A DNA stretch of 11,459 bases from an uncultured Muribaculaceae bacterium (GTDB lineage: Bacteria > Bacteroidota > Bacteroidia > Bacteroidales > Muribaculaceae): contig CAJTMY010000055.1 of NCBI GenBank assembly GCA_910577355.1, positions 1 through 11,459 of the forward strand. Direction: 5' to 3'. A model generated the notes under the pieces. That model saw only the letters and a list, made by a program, of their open reading frames with translations, ran no database searches and was not told the DNA's origin. Every line of letters begins with the position of its first letter. The stretch's first letter is position 1. Below are positions 1 to 6,041 of the stretch, in pieces. A program made the position numbers and the translations under genes.

Positions 1-78
1 TTTATCGCTAATCACCAAATTTTCAATCACTTAATTTTCATCGAACTCACGTTAATATTAAGTAATCATTGAACATTA

Positions 79-195
79 GTAACTATTCAGCCAAAGCAAC
101 GCGTTGAATTTCATGGTTTTGTAGGGACGCACGGTTCGTGCGTCCCTACTCTGAAAATCAAATAATTAAACGATGATATAAGGCTGAGTAGTTAC
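79..195. repeat. Symmetric MITE-like palindromic element
   Basis: A central near-perfect palindrome, GTAGGGACGCACG (121-133) and its exact complement (137-149), is separated by only GTT. Outer arms at 79-92 and 182-195 are inverted copies of each other at 13 of 14 positions. The centres of the inner and outer pairs lie within about 2 bp, so this is one symmetric unit of about 117 bp. It has no coding capacity. Palindromes of the form GTAGGGACG...CGTCCCTAC are, from general knowledge, dispersed intergenic repeats in many bacteria including Bacteroidetes; the outer arms suggest a small non-autonomous element. The rest of 1-78 is AT-rich with nothing recognisable. Confidence 0.55.
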
Positions 196-196
196 A

Positions 197-228
197 TTTG
201 CAAATTTACAAAAATACTCCTAACTTTG
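197..228 (+). promoter_or_regulatory. Bacteroidetes-type promoter, TTTG-N20-TAnnTTTG
   Basis: TTTG at 197-200 is followed 20 bases later by TAACTTTG at 221-228, matching the -33/-7 consensus of the Bacteroidetes primary sigma factor in both boxes and spacing. The predicted start of transcription is about 233-235. No open reading frame follows on this strand; the next structure is the hairpin and U-tract at 239-284. It is the best promoter match in the window. Confidence 0.65.
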
Positions 229-233
229 CAACG

Positions 234-287
234 GAATCCCCCGTGTGTCCCTGTCTTCGGACAAACCTCGGGGTTTAGTTTTTTATA
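234..287 (+). ncRNA. Candidate small structured RNA, about 50 nt
   Basis: Just after the promoter at 197-228 comes a compact fold. The outer stem CCCCG (239-243) pairs with CGGGG (269-273). Inside is a stem TGTC (252-255) and GACA (260-263) closed by TTCG, which as RNA is the very stable C(UUCG)G tetraloop. A U-rich tail follows, with six T in a row at 279-284. Promoter, fold and tail together give a self-contained transcription unit of about 50 nt with no reading frame. I do not recognise a named RNA family. It could instead be the leader or attenuator of a gene displaced when the recombinase module arrived, or simply a terminator next to a chance promoter. Confidence 0.45.
263..286 (+). terminator. 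Plus-strand intrinsic terminator
   Basis: The hairpin closed by CCCCG/CGGGG, or alternatively the local stem AAACC (263-267) with GGTTT (272-276), is followed by TTTAGTTTTTTAT. The T-run lies only on the plus-strand 3' side, so it terminates rightward transcription. It does not serve the leftward recombinase gene. Confidence 0.5.
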
Positions 288-369
288 GCTCCTTCCAATC
301 CGGACCTATTTTTGTGACTTTTTGAGATTCTTTATACGAAAAGGGAAGGGTTTTAAGAGGTTATATGAG

Positions 370-1308
370 TCATTCTTGATGGTTTTCGAGGCGGAGGAAT
401 TTATTCATCCGGTCGAGGCATCGTTTCTTTTGGTCGAGGTTGGGATGGACATAAAGATTGAGGGTCGTGGCCACGTTGGAATGACCGAGTAAGACACTCA
501 CCGTCTTGTAGTCGCAGCCGCTCTCTATGCAGCGGGTGGCAAATGTATGCCTAAGGCCGTGGAACACGATTGGCGGTATCTTCAATCGCCTCAGCATCCG
601 GGAGAATGTCTCGCGGTAAATGCGCGGCTCTTTCGGAGTGGCGCCTGTGCCGACAACGTAGATATCCGCCACTTGCTGTCTGCGCACCTTGCGGAGCGCG
701 TCAAGCAGCGGAGCGGAAATCGGGATCTCTCTTACAGAATTGCGTGTCTTGGGCGATGAGGCATAATGTTCGGTCACTCCTTTTTCGCAGTTGTAGATTC
801 TGCCTACCGTACCACGTACCGAGATTATCCGGCGCGCCATATCTACCTGTTCCCAGCGCAGGGCACATACTTCCCCGATACGCAAACCGCAGCAAAGGGA
901 AAGAAGTACCCCGATATTTTGTGGCGTCGGTGTTGTTGTGAGCGATTGCATCAGCTTTCGGTGGTTTTGGATCGTAAGCACCGGCAGAGGCCGGACAGCA
1001 GCCGACGGAGGGTAGACAACCTCCAGGTCGCGGGATTGGCAAAGACGGTGTTTCGCTCCGAATTTGGTTATGGCTTTCAACACCGCCACAATGTCGTGAA
1101 CGCTCTTATGCGAAAGGCCCGAAGCAATTTTGTCGAACACGAATTGCTGAACCGCCTCCTCCGTGATATCGGTTTGGTTTGCGAACATCGGGAGGAGATA
1201 GTTCTTTAGTATAAAGGCGTAAGCGCAGAATGTGGAGTGTTTCACCACATTGCGTTTCGCTTCTTTCCAGCGGTCGGCGATTTCGCCGAAAGTAAGAGTG
1301 TATGGCAT
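370..1308 (-). CDS. Tyrosine recombinase / phage-type integrase
   Basis: This is a site-specific tyrosine recombinase of 312 residues, a usual length for the family. The N-terminal half (about 5-90) is a SAM-like core-binding domain (TFGEIADRWKEAKRN onward). The catalytic domain spans about 110-300 and holds the full set of active-site residues: Arg143 in GLRIGEVCALRW, Lys187 in SSPKTRNSVREIPI, His250 and Arg253 in HGLRHTFATR, His276 in LLGHSN, and the nucleophile Tyr286 in TLNLYVHP. It therefore looks intact and active. It cuts and rejoins DNA through a 3'-phosphotyrosine link and would integrate, excise or invert an element. It is codirectional with the KilA-N gene 69 bp upstream, with which it probably forms a mobile module. 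Its 3' end lies about 85 bp from the candidate small RNA. Base composition is less GC-rich than the host genes. No clear TAnnTTTG box precedes it. Confidence 0.93.
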   Translation of the reverse strand: MPYTLTFGEIADRWKEAKRNVVKHSTFCAYAFILKNYLLPMFANQTDITEEAVQQFVFDKIASGLSHKSVHDIVAVLKAITKFGAKHRLCQSRDLEVVYPPSAAVRPLPVLTIQNHRKLMQSLTTTPTPQNIGVLLSLCCGLRIGEVCALRWEQVDMARRIISVRGTVGRIYNCEKGVTEHYASSPKTRNSVREIPISAPLLDALRKVRRQQVADIYVVGTGATPKEPRIYRETFSRMLRRLKIPPIVFHGLRHTFATRCIESGCDYKTVSVLLGHSNVATTLNLYVHPNLDQKKRCLDRMNKFLRLENHQE

Positions 1309-1377
1309 ATTTTGTGAAAATTAAAGTTCCACAAAACGTACTGCGACAAAAGCGGCCCGGCGGTTGCCTTTGGCACA

Positions 1378-2187
1378 TCATTTCAGCAGTTTTCGATCTT
1401 TGTCGCCGCTTCCCAATATGCTCATCTGATGGATGGCGATTTGGTTCAGCTTTACGAGCCGCTCGCTCTGTGGCATGCCTTGCTCGATGAATACCGCATT
1501 GAGGTTCTCCATATTCGACAGACATATAAGCTCGTTTATCAAGGCATAATCGCGTAAGTTGCCTTTCAGGTCGGGATGCGCCTCGCGCCATTGCTTTGCA
1601 GTAATACCGAACATCGCCACGTTGAGCACGTCGGCCTCGTTGGCATAAATCATGGCCGCCTGTGCCGGAGTAACTTCTGCCGGTATAAGATTCTGCATTA
1701 TGGCGTCGGTATGTATCCGATGGTTTATTTTCGACAGCTCGCGCTTGGCCGACCATCCCAAAAGCCGCTGTTCCTCAGTCTTGAGCCGCTGAAATTCCTT
1801 GACAATATATAGCTCAAATTCAACTGAAATCCAACTTGCAAATTTTAAAGCTATATCTTTATGGGCGTATGTACCGCCATAACGGCCTGATTTTGAAATT
1901 ATTCCAATGGCATCGGTAGCCTCGATCCATTTTTTTGGAGAAAGGGTAAAAGCATTTAATCCGGCCTGCGATTTAAACCCCTCGAATTCGGTGGGTTTGA
2001 ATTTGGGATTATATAACTGCTCCCAAATACCTAAGTATTCTATGGTATTTCGGTTACGCATCCAGTTCGCAATAACGGCATTTGGCTCATCGCTTTTATA
2101 TCGGGCTAAATCCGTTAATGATATATAATCATCTCCGTTGAGATTGATAATTGTAATGTTTGTATTTCGTACTACTATTTTTGCCAT
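1378..2187 (-). CDS. KilA-N domain protein
   Basis: This 269-residue protein has an N-terminal KilA-N (APSES-like) DNA-binding domain at about 5-135. The family pattern is visible: YISLTDLAR (21-29), a Trp-Met-Arg-Asn stretch then EYLGIWEQLYN (50-60), and the conserved block from GRYGGTYAHKDIALKFA (101-117) through WISVEFELYI. The C-terminal half (about 136-269) is helical and typical of Bacteroidales KilA-N proteins; I cannot assign it a function. KilA-N domains are known from phage P1 KilA and many large DNA viruses, and the biological role in Bacteroidales is unclear. It starts only 24 bp after the DUF6048 stop codon with no obvious promoter, so it may be read through from that operon. Base composition is lower in GC than the operon. 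Together with the recombinase it suggests horizontal transfer. Confidence 0.88.
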   Translation of the reverse strand: MAKIVVRNTNITIINLNGDDYISLTDLARYKSDEPNAVIANWMRNRNTIEYLGIWEQLYNPKFKPTEFEGFKSQAGLNAFTLSPKKWIEATDAIGIISKSGRYGGTYAHKDIALKFASWISVEFELYIVKEFQRLKTEEQRLLGWSAKRELSKINHRIHTDAIMQNLIPAEVTPAQAAMIYANEADVLNVAMFGITAKQWREAHPDLKGNLRDYALINELICLSNMENLNAVFIEQGMPQSERLVKLNQIAIHQMSILGSGDKDRKLLK

Positions 2188-2211
2188 TGTTTACATAGCC
2201 GTATGTTGATA

Positions 2212-3219
2212 CTATTCCGCGACTGGAGGCTCGGGGCTGTCGAAAACGGTATCCTGCGGATTTTCGGCCGGAAAAGGCTGTGAATATCCTTCTATGCCGG
2301 TTCCTGAAACCGTATCCGGGGCAAAATCGAGCTTGTCGGCGTTGATAGGAATGGTATACGTGAAAGCAAACGAGCCCGTCACCACGCCGTTGCGGCTGCC
2401 GTAGCCGGGTATGTACCACGGCTTGCCGTATACGTTCTTAGACTCGTGGATCAGCGTGTGGAACTTCACAGTCCAGCCCGCCGAGATGTTTTTCCACAGC
2501 TTGATGCGCAGGCCTATGCCCAGTTCGAGCCATCCGGCAGTGGCGTTCTGCGACGGTATGGCAAATGGCGCCACATCGCCCCAATATCCCGGCGCGGGTG
2601 CTATGTCGCTGATGCTCCAGCTGAACGGCGCAAAGCCGTAGCGTAGCCCCGCAAACCATTTGTAGTCGGGGTTTGAATTGTACAGAAAGTTATAGTCCGC
2701 GCCGATCTTGAAATATACGCTCATCGGCGATGTATAGGTGTATTCGCCTGCGTCGGATGTGTTTTTGGCCTGTCCGAGACCCATCTCGAATGTCGGAAAA
2801 TAGCGGTTATGCAGGTTCACATCGGCGCGGAAACCTATCAGACCGTATTTCTGGCCGAACGCCCGCATCACCGGATCCCATACATCCACACTTACCGAGG
2901 CGCCCATCAGTAGCGCATACTGCATCTTCGGCACATTGAATATGGTGGTGGAATCGATCCACTGCTCGCCCGTTACCGTATCCACATATACGATGGCGCC
3001 ATCCTCGCGGTGGAAGTGCGTGGAACGCAGGCGGCGCTGGGCGTTGATGCGCGATGTGTCGTCGCGCGTCTCATTTATCGACTGCGTTGTGGTGGCCGCA
3101 GTGGTGATCGGTGTGGCCCGGCGGCGTGGCTTCTCGGGGGCGTCGTCGGCCCACAGGCAGGCGCCTGCAAGAGCAAGCGCCCCGCCGAATATCATGCCGC
3201 GCAGCATGTTCATGCTCAT
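2212..3219 (-). CDS. DUF6048 family envelope protein
   Basis: This predicted exported protein has 335 residues. The first 24 or so form a signal sequence (MSMNMLRGMIFGGALALAGAC). Because Cys21 follows Ala-Gly-Ala, lipidation rather than ordinary cleavage is possible. Residues about 100-300 alternate hydrophobic and aromatic residues in the style of an outer-membrane beta-barrel, for example MYFKIGADYNF-like and FAFTYTIP-like strands. The tail is rich in Pro, Asp and Glu. Length and pattern agree with the Bacteroidales DUF6048 family, which is of unknown function. The start overlaps the DUF6452 stop by ATGA (3216-3219), and the two families are typically neighbours, so they probably act together in the envelope. 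The assignment is from recall of the family, not a profile search. Confidence 0.75.
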   Translation of the reverse strand: MSMNMLRGMIFGGALALAGACLWADDAPEKPRRRATPITTAATTTQSINETRDDTSRINAQRRLRSTHFHREDGAIVYVDTVTGEQWIDSTTIFNVPKMQYALLMGASVSVDVWDPVMRAFGQKYGLIGFRADVNLHNRYFPTFEMGLGQAKNTSDAGEYTYTSPMSVYFKIGADYNFLYNSNPDYKWFAGLRYGFAPFSWSISDIAPAPGYWGDVAPFAIPSQNATAGWLELGIGLRIKLWKNISAGWTVKFHTLIHESKNVYGKPWYIPGYGSRNGVVTGSFAFTYTIPINADKLDFAPDTVSGTGIEGYSQPFPAENPQDTVFDSPEPPVAE

Positions 3220-3725
3220 TGTTCGGGCTCCTCCTCGGCCGTGCGGAAGTAGATCCTGATGCGCTCAAGTTCCACATTGGTTATCAGCGAGTCGGTAAGT
3301 GCCACCGAGTCGATCAGGTTGTCGGTATGGCTCACCCGGGTGATCCGGTAGATATACATGGCGCCGCACTCCTCCGAGGCAAAGTAGGGGATGGTTTCGT
3401 AGTCGAAGGTGATAGTGTCGGTGATGCCTAGCCGCAGCAGCTCTTTCTGCGTGTATGTGAGCTCCCATCGCGTCGACGGCGATGCAGGATCCATTGGCAG
3501 ATACACCTTCGACAGTGCCGGTGGTGTATGCGCGAGCACCGAGTCGCCCGGCGCGCCTACGCCGGCTATCATGAGCGAGTCGACCGATATGGGCTTGGCC
3601 GTGGCCGACGAGTAGAAGCCCGCCAGCGGCAAGGCGCTGCCGTTGTCGAGGCATCCCGACGAGTTGCAGCCGGCAGCCGCCACTCCGAGTATCATGAATA
3701 TCGCGAGTCTGGGCGCCGATGTCAT
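3216..3725 (-). CDS. DUF6452 family lipoprotein
   Basis: This 169-residue protein begins with a lipoprotein signal peptide: a hydrophobic stretch at 7-18 then Ala-Ala-Gly-Cys with the lipidated Cys at 20. The mature part begins with a second Cys (CLDNGSALPLAGFYS, from 25), a pattern I associate with DUF6452, and continues as a beta-rich periplasmic domain with repeated Asp-Ser-Leu turns. The function is unknown. It overlaps its neighbours on both sides by ATGA: the nitroreductase stop at 3722-3725 and the DUF6048 start at 3216-3219. Coupling to DUF6048 suggests a lipoprotein and barrel pair in the outer membrane; that role is inference. Confidence 0.75.
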   Translation of the reverse strand: MTSAPRLAIFMILGVAAAGCNSSGCLDNGSALPLAGFYSSATAKPISVDSLMIAGVGAPGDSVLAHTPPALSKVYLPMDPASPSTRWELTYTQKELLRLGITDTITFDYETIPYFASEECGAMYIYRITRVSHTDNLIDSVALTDSLITNVELERIRIYFRTAEEEPEQ

Positions 3726-4255
3726 AACGATCCGTAGCGTATTACCGAGTCGGCGTCCTTGCGTGTCTTGGCAGGTACTGTCGAGCCTTCAGCCGGGTAG
3801 CCTAATGGCAGTATCGCCACCGGCTCGAGCTCGGCGGGGATGTCGAAGTCGCGGCGTATATCCTCGGCGTCGAAGTTGCACACCCAGCACGATCCCAGTC
3901 CCAGAGCGGTCGCGGCCATACACATGTGTTCGACGGCTATCGATACGTCCACATCCGTGTGATCCTTGTTGTCATATCCGCGGTGCCACGCCTCGCTGTG
4001 GTCGCCCAAAGCGATGATGAATACCGGCGCTGTGCGTATCCATTGACGCTCATACGAGCGTATCACGGCCTCGCGCCCCTCCTCGTTCTCCACCACAAGG
4101 AATATCCACGGCTGTCGGTTGCAGGCCGACGGTGCGATGCGTGCCGCTTCGAGCACCTTGTCGATTTCCTCGCGCGAAGGGCGTCGTGTGGTATCATAGT
4201 TGCGGCACGAATATCGCGCACGCATCAGATTCATCAGTTCTTCGTATCTGTTCAT
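3722..4255 (-). CDS. Nitroreductase family protein (FMN-dependent)
   Basis: This is a 177-residue flavoprotein of the nitroreductase fold, cytosolic, using FMN and NAD(P)H to reduce an unknown substrate. Visible signatures are the FMN phosphate-binding Arg14-x-Ser16-x-Arg18 (RYSCRNY), APSACNRQPW at 41-50, GLGSCW at 119-124 near the flavin ring, and LPLGYP at 149-154. It is at the short end of the family, as in the compact Bacteroidales and clostridial members. Both ends overlap neighbours by ATGA: the glycosyltransferase stop at 4252-4255 and the DUF6452 start at 3722-3725. Why a nitroreductase is coupled to a lipid-linked glycosyltransferase is not evident, and the natural substrate cannot be read from the sequence. 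Confidence 0.9.
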   Translation of the reverse strand: MNRYEELMNLMRARYSCRNYDTTRRPSREEIDKVLEAARIAPSACNRQPWIFLVVENEEGREAVIRSYERQWIRTAPVFIIALGDHSEAWHRGYDNKDHTDVDVSIAVEHMCMAATALGLGSCWVCNFDAEDIRRDFDIPAELEPVAILPLGYPAEGSTVPAKTRKDADSVIRYGSL

Positions 4256-5202
4256 AGTTCGGTATCTATTTCATAATCATTGCGGCGCGGCGAGTTGCGT
4301 GCCACCAGTTCGCCCACGAATCCCGCAAGGAACATCTGCGCACCAAGTATCATCAGGGTCAGCGCCAGGAAGAAGTATGGCGAGTCGGTGACAAGCACAT
4401 ACGGCAGGCCGTGATACATGTTCCACAGTTTGCCGAATCCCACCACAGCCACGGCTATGAAGCCGAGGATAAACATCAGCGAGCCCAGCAGTCCGAAGAA
4501 ATGCATCGGCTTGCCACCGAACTTGCCCGTGAACCACAGCGTCGCCAGGTCGAGATAACCGTTCACAAAGCGGTCGAGACCGAATTTGGTCTTGCCGTAC
4601 TTGCGGGCCTGATGATGCACTACTTTCTCGCCTATGCGGCTGAAACCCGCCAGTTTGGCAAGGTAGGGGATATAGCGGTGCATGTCGCCGTATACCTCGA
4701 TATGCTTCACCACCTTGTTGCGGTAGGCCTTGAGGCCGCAGTTGAAGTCGTGCAGATTTTTTATGCCGGTCACCTTGCGGGCAGTGGCGTTGAACAGCTT
4801 GGTGGGGATAGTCTTCGACAGCGGGTCGTAGCGTTTCTGCTTATAGCCCGACACCAGGTCGTAGCCGTCCTCCTTTATCATGCGGTACAGCTCGGGTATT
4901 TCGTCGGGCGAGTCCTGCAGGTCGGCATCCATGGTTATCACCACATCGCCCTGCGCGCGGGCGAAACCGGTGTTGAGCGCGGGCGACTTGCCGTAATTGC
5001 GGCGGAACGACACGCCCCGCACCGCCGGATTCTTCCGCGCCAACTCCTCTATCACCTGCCACGAGCCGTCGGTCGAGCCGTCGTTCACAAATATTATCTC
5101 ATGGCTGAATCCGTGCTCGTTCATCACGCGTTCTATCCACTGCTCGAGCTCGGGCAGCGACTCAGCCTCGTTATACAAGGGTACTACAACCGATATATCC
5201 AT
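4252..5202 (-). CDS. GT2 family glycosyltransferase, DPM1/GtrB-like, membrane anchored
   Basis: This is a 316-residue inverting GT-A enzyme. The N-terminal catalytic domain starts MDISVVVPLYNEAESLPELE and has the nucleotide-sugar motif NDGSTDGS (40-47) and the metal-binding Asp92-Ala-Asp94 in MDADLQDSPDE. The basic motif RKYGKTKFG lies at 200-208. Two transmembrane helices follow at about 233-257 and 276-298, the layout of bacterial polyprenyl-phosphate glycosyltransferases (GtrB, ArnC, DPM1-like) that load a sugar onto undecaprenyl phosphate at the inner membrane. The sugar cannot be told. It heads the ATGA-coupled set of four genes. The start at 5202 is fixed by the canonical ISVVVPLYNE opening. 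The 177 bp upstream is almost all palindrome, with no clear TAnnTTTG; TAATTTCG on the minus strand is a weak near-match. Confidence 0.92.
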   Translation of the reverse strand: MDISVVVPLYNEAESLPELEQWIERVMNEHGFSHEIIFVNDGSTDGSWQVIEELARKNPAVRGVSFRRNYGKSPALNTGFARAQGDVVITMDADLQDSPDEIPELYRMIKEDGYDLVSGYKQKRYDPLSKTIPTKLFNATARKVTGIKNLHDFNCGLKAYRNKVVKHIEVYGDMHRYIPYLAKLAGFSRIGEKVVHHQARKYGKTKFGLDRFVNGYLDLATLWFTGKFGGKPMHFFGLLGSLMFILGFIAVAVVGFGKLWNMYHGLPYVLVTDSPYFFLALTLMILGAQMFLAGFVGELVARNSPRRNDYEIDTEL

Positions 5203-5204
5203 TG

Positions 5205-5370
5205 TAAGTATGTGTGCGAAATTAATTATTGCATTGAATTATGAAGTATGTGGATGAAATTATGAATCCGGCTGATGGCGCAATGGGCTCCATTGTAACT
5301 GAAGCCGGATTCGGAAGTTCGCCACAGAATTTATGAGGCGATACATTAATTAATTTCGTACGCATACTTA
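5205..5370. repeat. 166-bp concentric long palindrome
   Basis: Three inverted pairs share one centre near 5288. The outer 24-base arms are at 5205-5228 and 5347-5370 (22 of 24 identical). The middle arms are GAATCCGGCT at 5264-5273 and its exact complement at 5303-5312. The inner arms are CAATGG (5281-5286) and CCATTG (5290-5295). The stretches between outer and middle arms also pair at about half their positions. It fills nearly the whole gap between the DUF4199 and glycosyltransferase genes. It is either a decayed MITE-like insertion or a long RNA hairpin; no transposase or reading frame of note lies inside. Confidence 0.7.
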
Positions 5371-5379
5371 ATGAATTGG

Positions 5380-5928
5380 TTACTGTTTGAACTTCGGAGG
5401 CCCTATACGGCGGGTCTTCCTTATTATGAGCGCCAGCAGCATCGACAGCAGCGAACCCGTGAACACCGCCACATACAGCAGCTCGAGGGCGATATCGATG
5501 GCCGACGGCAGCGAGTGGCTGTCCATGAGCCGCTGCAATGTGCGTGCCACATTCTGCGCCTCGGCGTCATCCACCGAGCCATACACGTCTATCACCGTCT
5601 GCACCTGGTCGATGATGAATCCCGGCCACACCCACCGCATCGCCGCGTAGCACAGCGCGGCCATGATGGCGCCTCCGAAGAAGAATGCGCATATCCCTTG
5701 CAGCCACAGCGCCGAGAACGTAGCCAGCGAAGCCTGTGTGGCCATCGTGCGCCGCAGCTGCATGTACGCCACCACCGGCACGGCAACTGTCGCCGCCAAG
5801 GCCGGCAGAAACATCCAAGCGTTATAAGTCGTGGCCCCGACAAGCAGTGCGGCCACAGTGAGCACCGGCCCGAGCACAAGCCCGTTCTCGGCGCCCAGAG
5901 CGTATACCGAACGTCCACTTTCTTTCAT
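5380..5928 (-). CDS. DUF4199 family membrane protein
   Basis: This is a small integral inner-membrane protein, 182 residues from the ATG at 5928. It has four hydrophobic segments at about 12-32, 37-56, 68-96 and 143-170, with a polar helical stretch at 103-140 between the third and fourth and a short basic C-terminus (RKTRRIGPPKFKQ). Size and layout fit DUF4199, a Bacteroidetes family of unknown function often found directly upstream of a GT2 glycosyltransferase, as here. A GTG three bases upstream (5931) could also start it, but TAAATTTG at 5941-5934 predicts transcription starting at about 5927-5929, favouring the ATG and a leaderless or nearly leaderless message. Confidence 0.82.
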   Translation of the reverse strand: MKESGRSVYALGAENGLVLGPVLTVAALLVGATTYNAWMFLPALAATVAVPVVAYMQLRRTMATQASLATFSALWLQGICAFFFGGAIMAALCYAAMRWVWPGFIIDQVQTVIDVYGSVDDAEAQNVARTLQRLMDSHSLPSAIDIALELLYVAVFTGSLLSMLLALIIRKTRRIGPPKFKQ

Positions 5929-5933
5929 CACTG

Positions 5934-5941
5934 CAAATTTA
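5934..5941 (-). promoter_or_regulatory. -7 box of the DUF4199 promoter
   Basis: Read on the minus strand, positions 5941 to 5934 are TAAATTTG, an exact match to TAnnTTTG. It lies five bases before the ATG at 5928, so the message would have almost no 5' untranslated region. No convincing -33 TTTG is visible at the usual spacing. Confidence 0.5.
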
Positions 5942-5995
5942 CTACTTTTTTATCGGTTTTGACCCATATCCGGCGCGTTTTTGCGGATTTTTTCA

Positions 5996-6003
5996 TACCT
6001 TTG
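5996..6003 (+). promoter_or_regulatory. -7 box of the glnS promoter
   Basis: TACCTTTG is an exact TAnnTTTG match on the plus strand. The predicted transcription start near 6009 leaves a 5' untranslated region of about 33 nt before the ATG at 6042. It also rules out the in-frame GTG at 6003, which overlaps this box. It stands back to back with the DUF4199 promoter about 55 bp away. Confidence 0.6.
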
Positions 6004-6041
6004 TGTTTCATTATCCGAAACACTTTCACAGCTTTTATATT

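Noticed and set aside
310..1317. TTTTGTGA at 310-317 and again at 1310-1317, as a possible recombination direct repeat
   Set aside because: Eight AT-rich bases are likely to recur by chance, and the second copy lies between the recombinase and KilA-N genes rather than at a module edge.
1106..1756. 216-codon minus-strand frame across the KilA-N/recombinase junction
   Set aside because: It overlaps two genes with clear domains in other frames and its translation is Arg-rich without any known motif.
4411..5244. 277-codon open frame on the plus strand opposite the glycosyltransferase
   Set aside because: It mirrors the glycosyltransferase coding frame, whose motifs are unambiguous; the opposite-strand product has no recognisable domain.
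5241..5336. Short plus-strand frame of 31 codons inside the 166-bp palindrome
   Set aside because: No promoter or ribosome site, its bases are explained by the palindrome arms, and the product resembles nothing I know.
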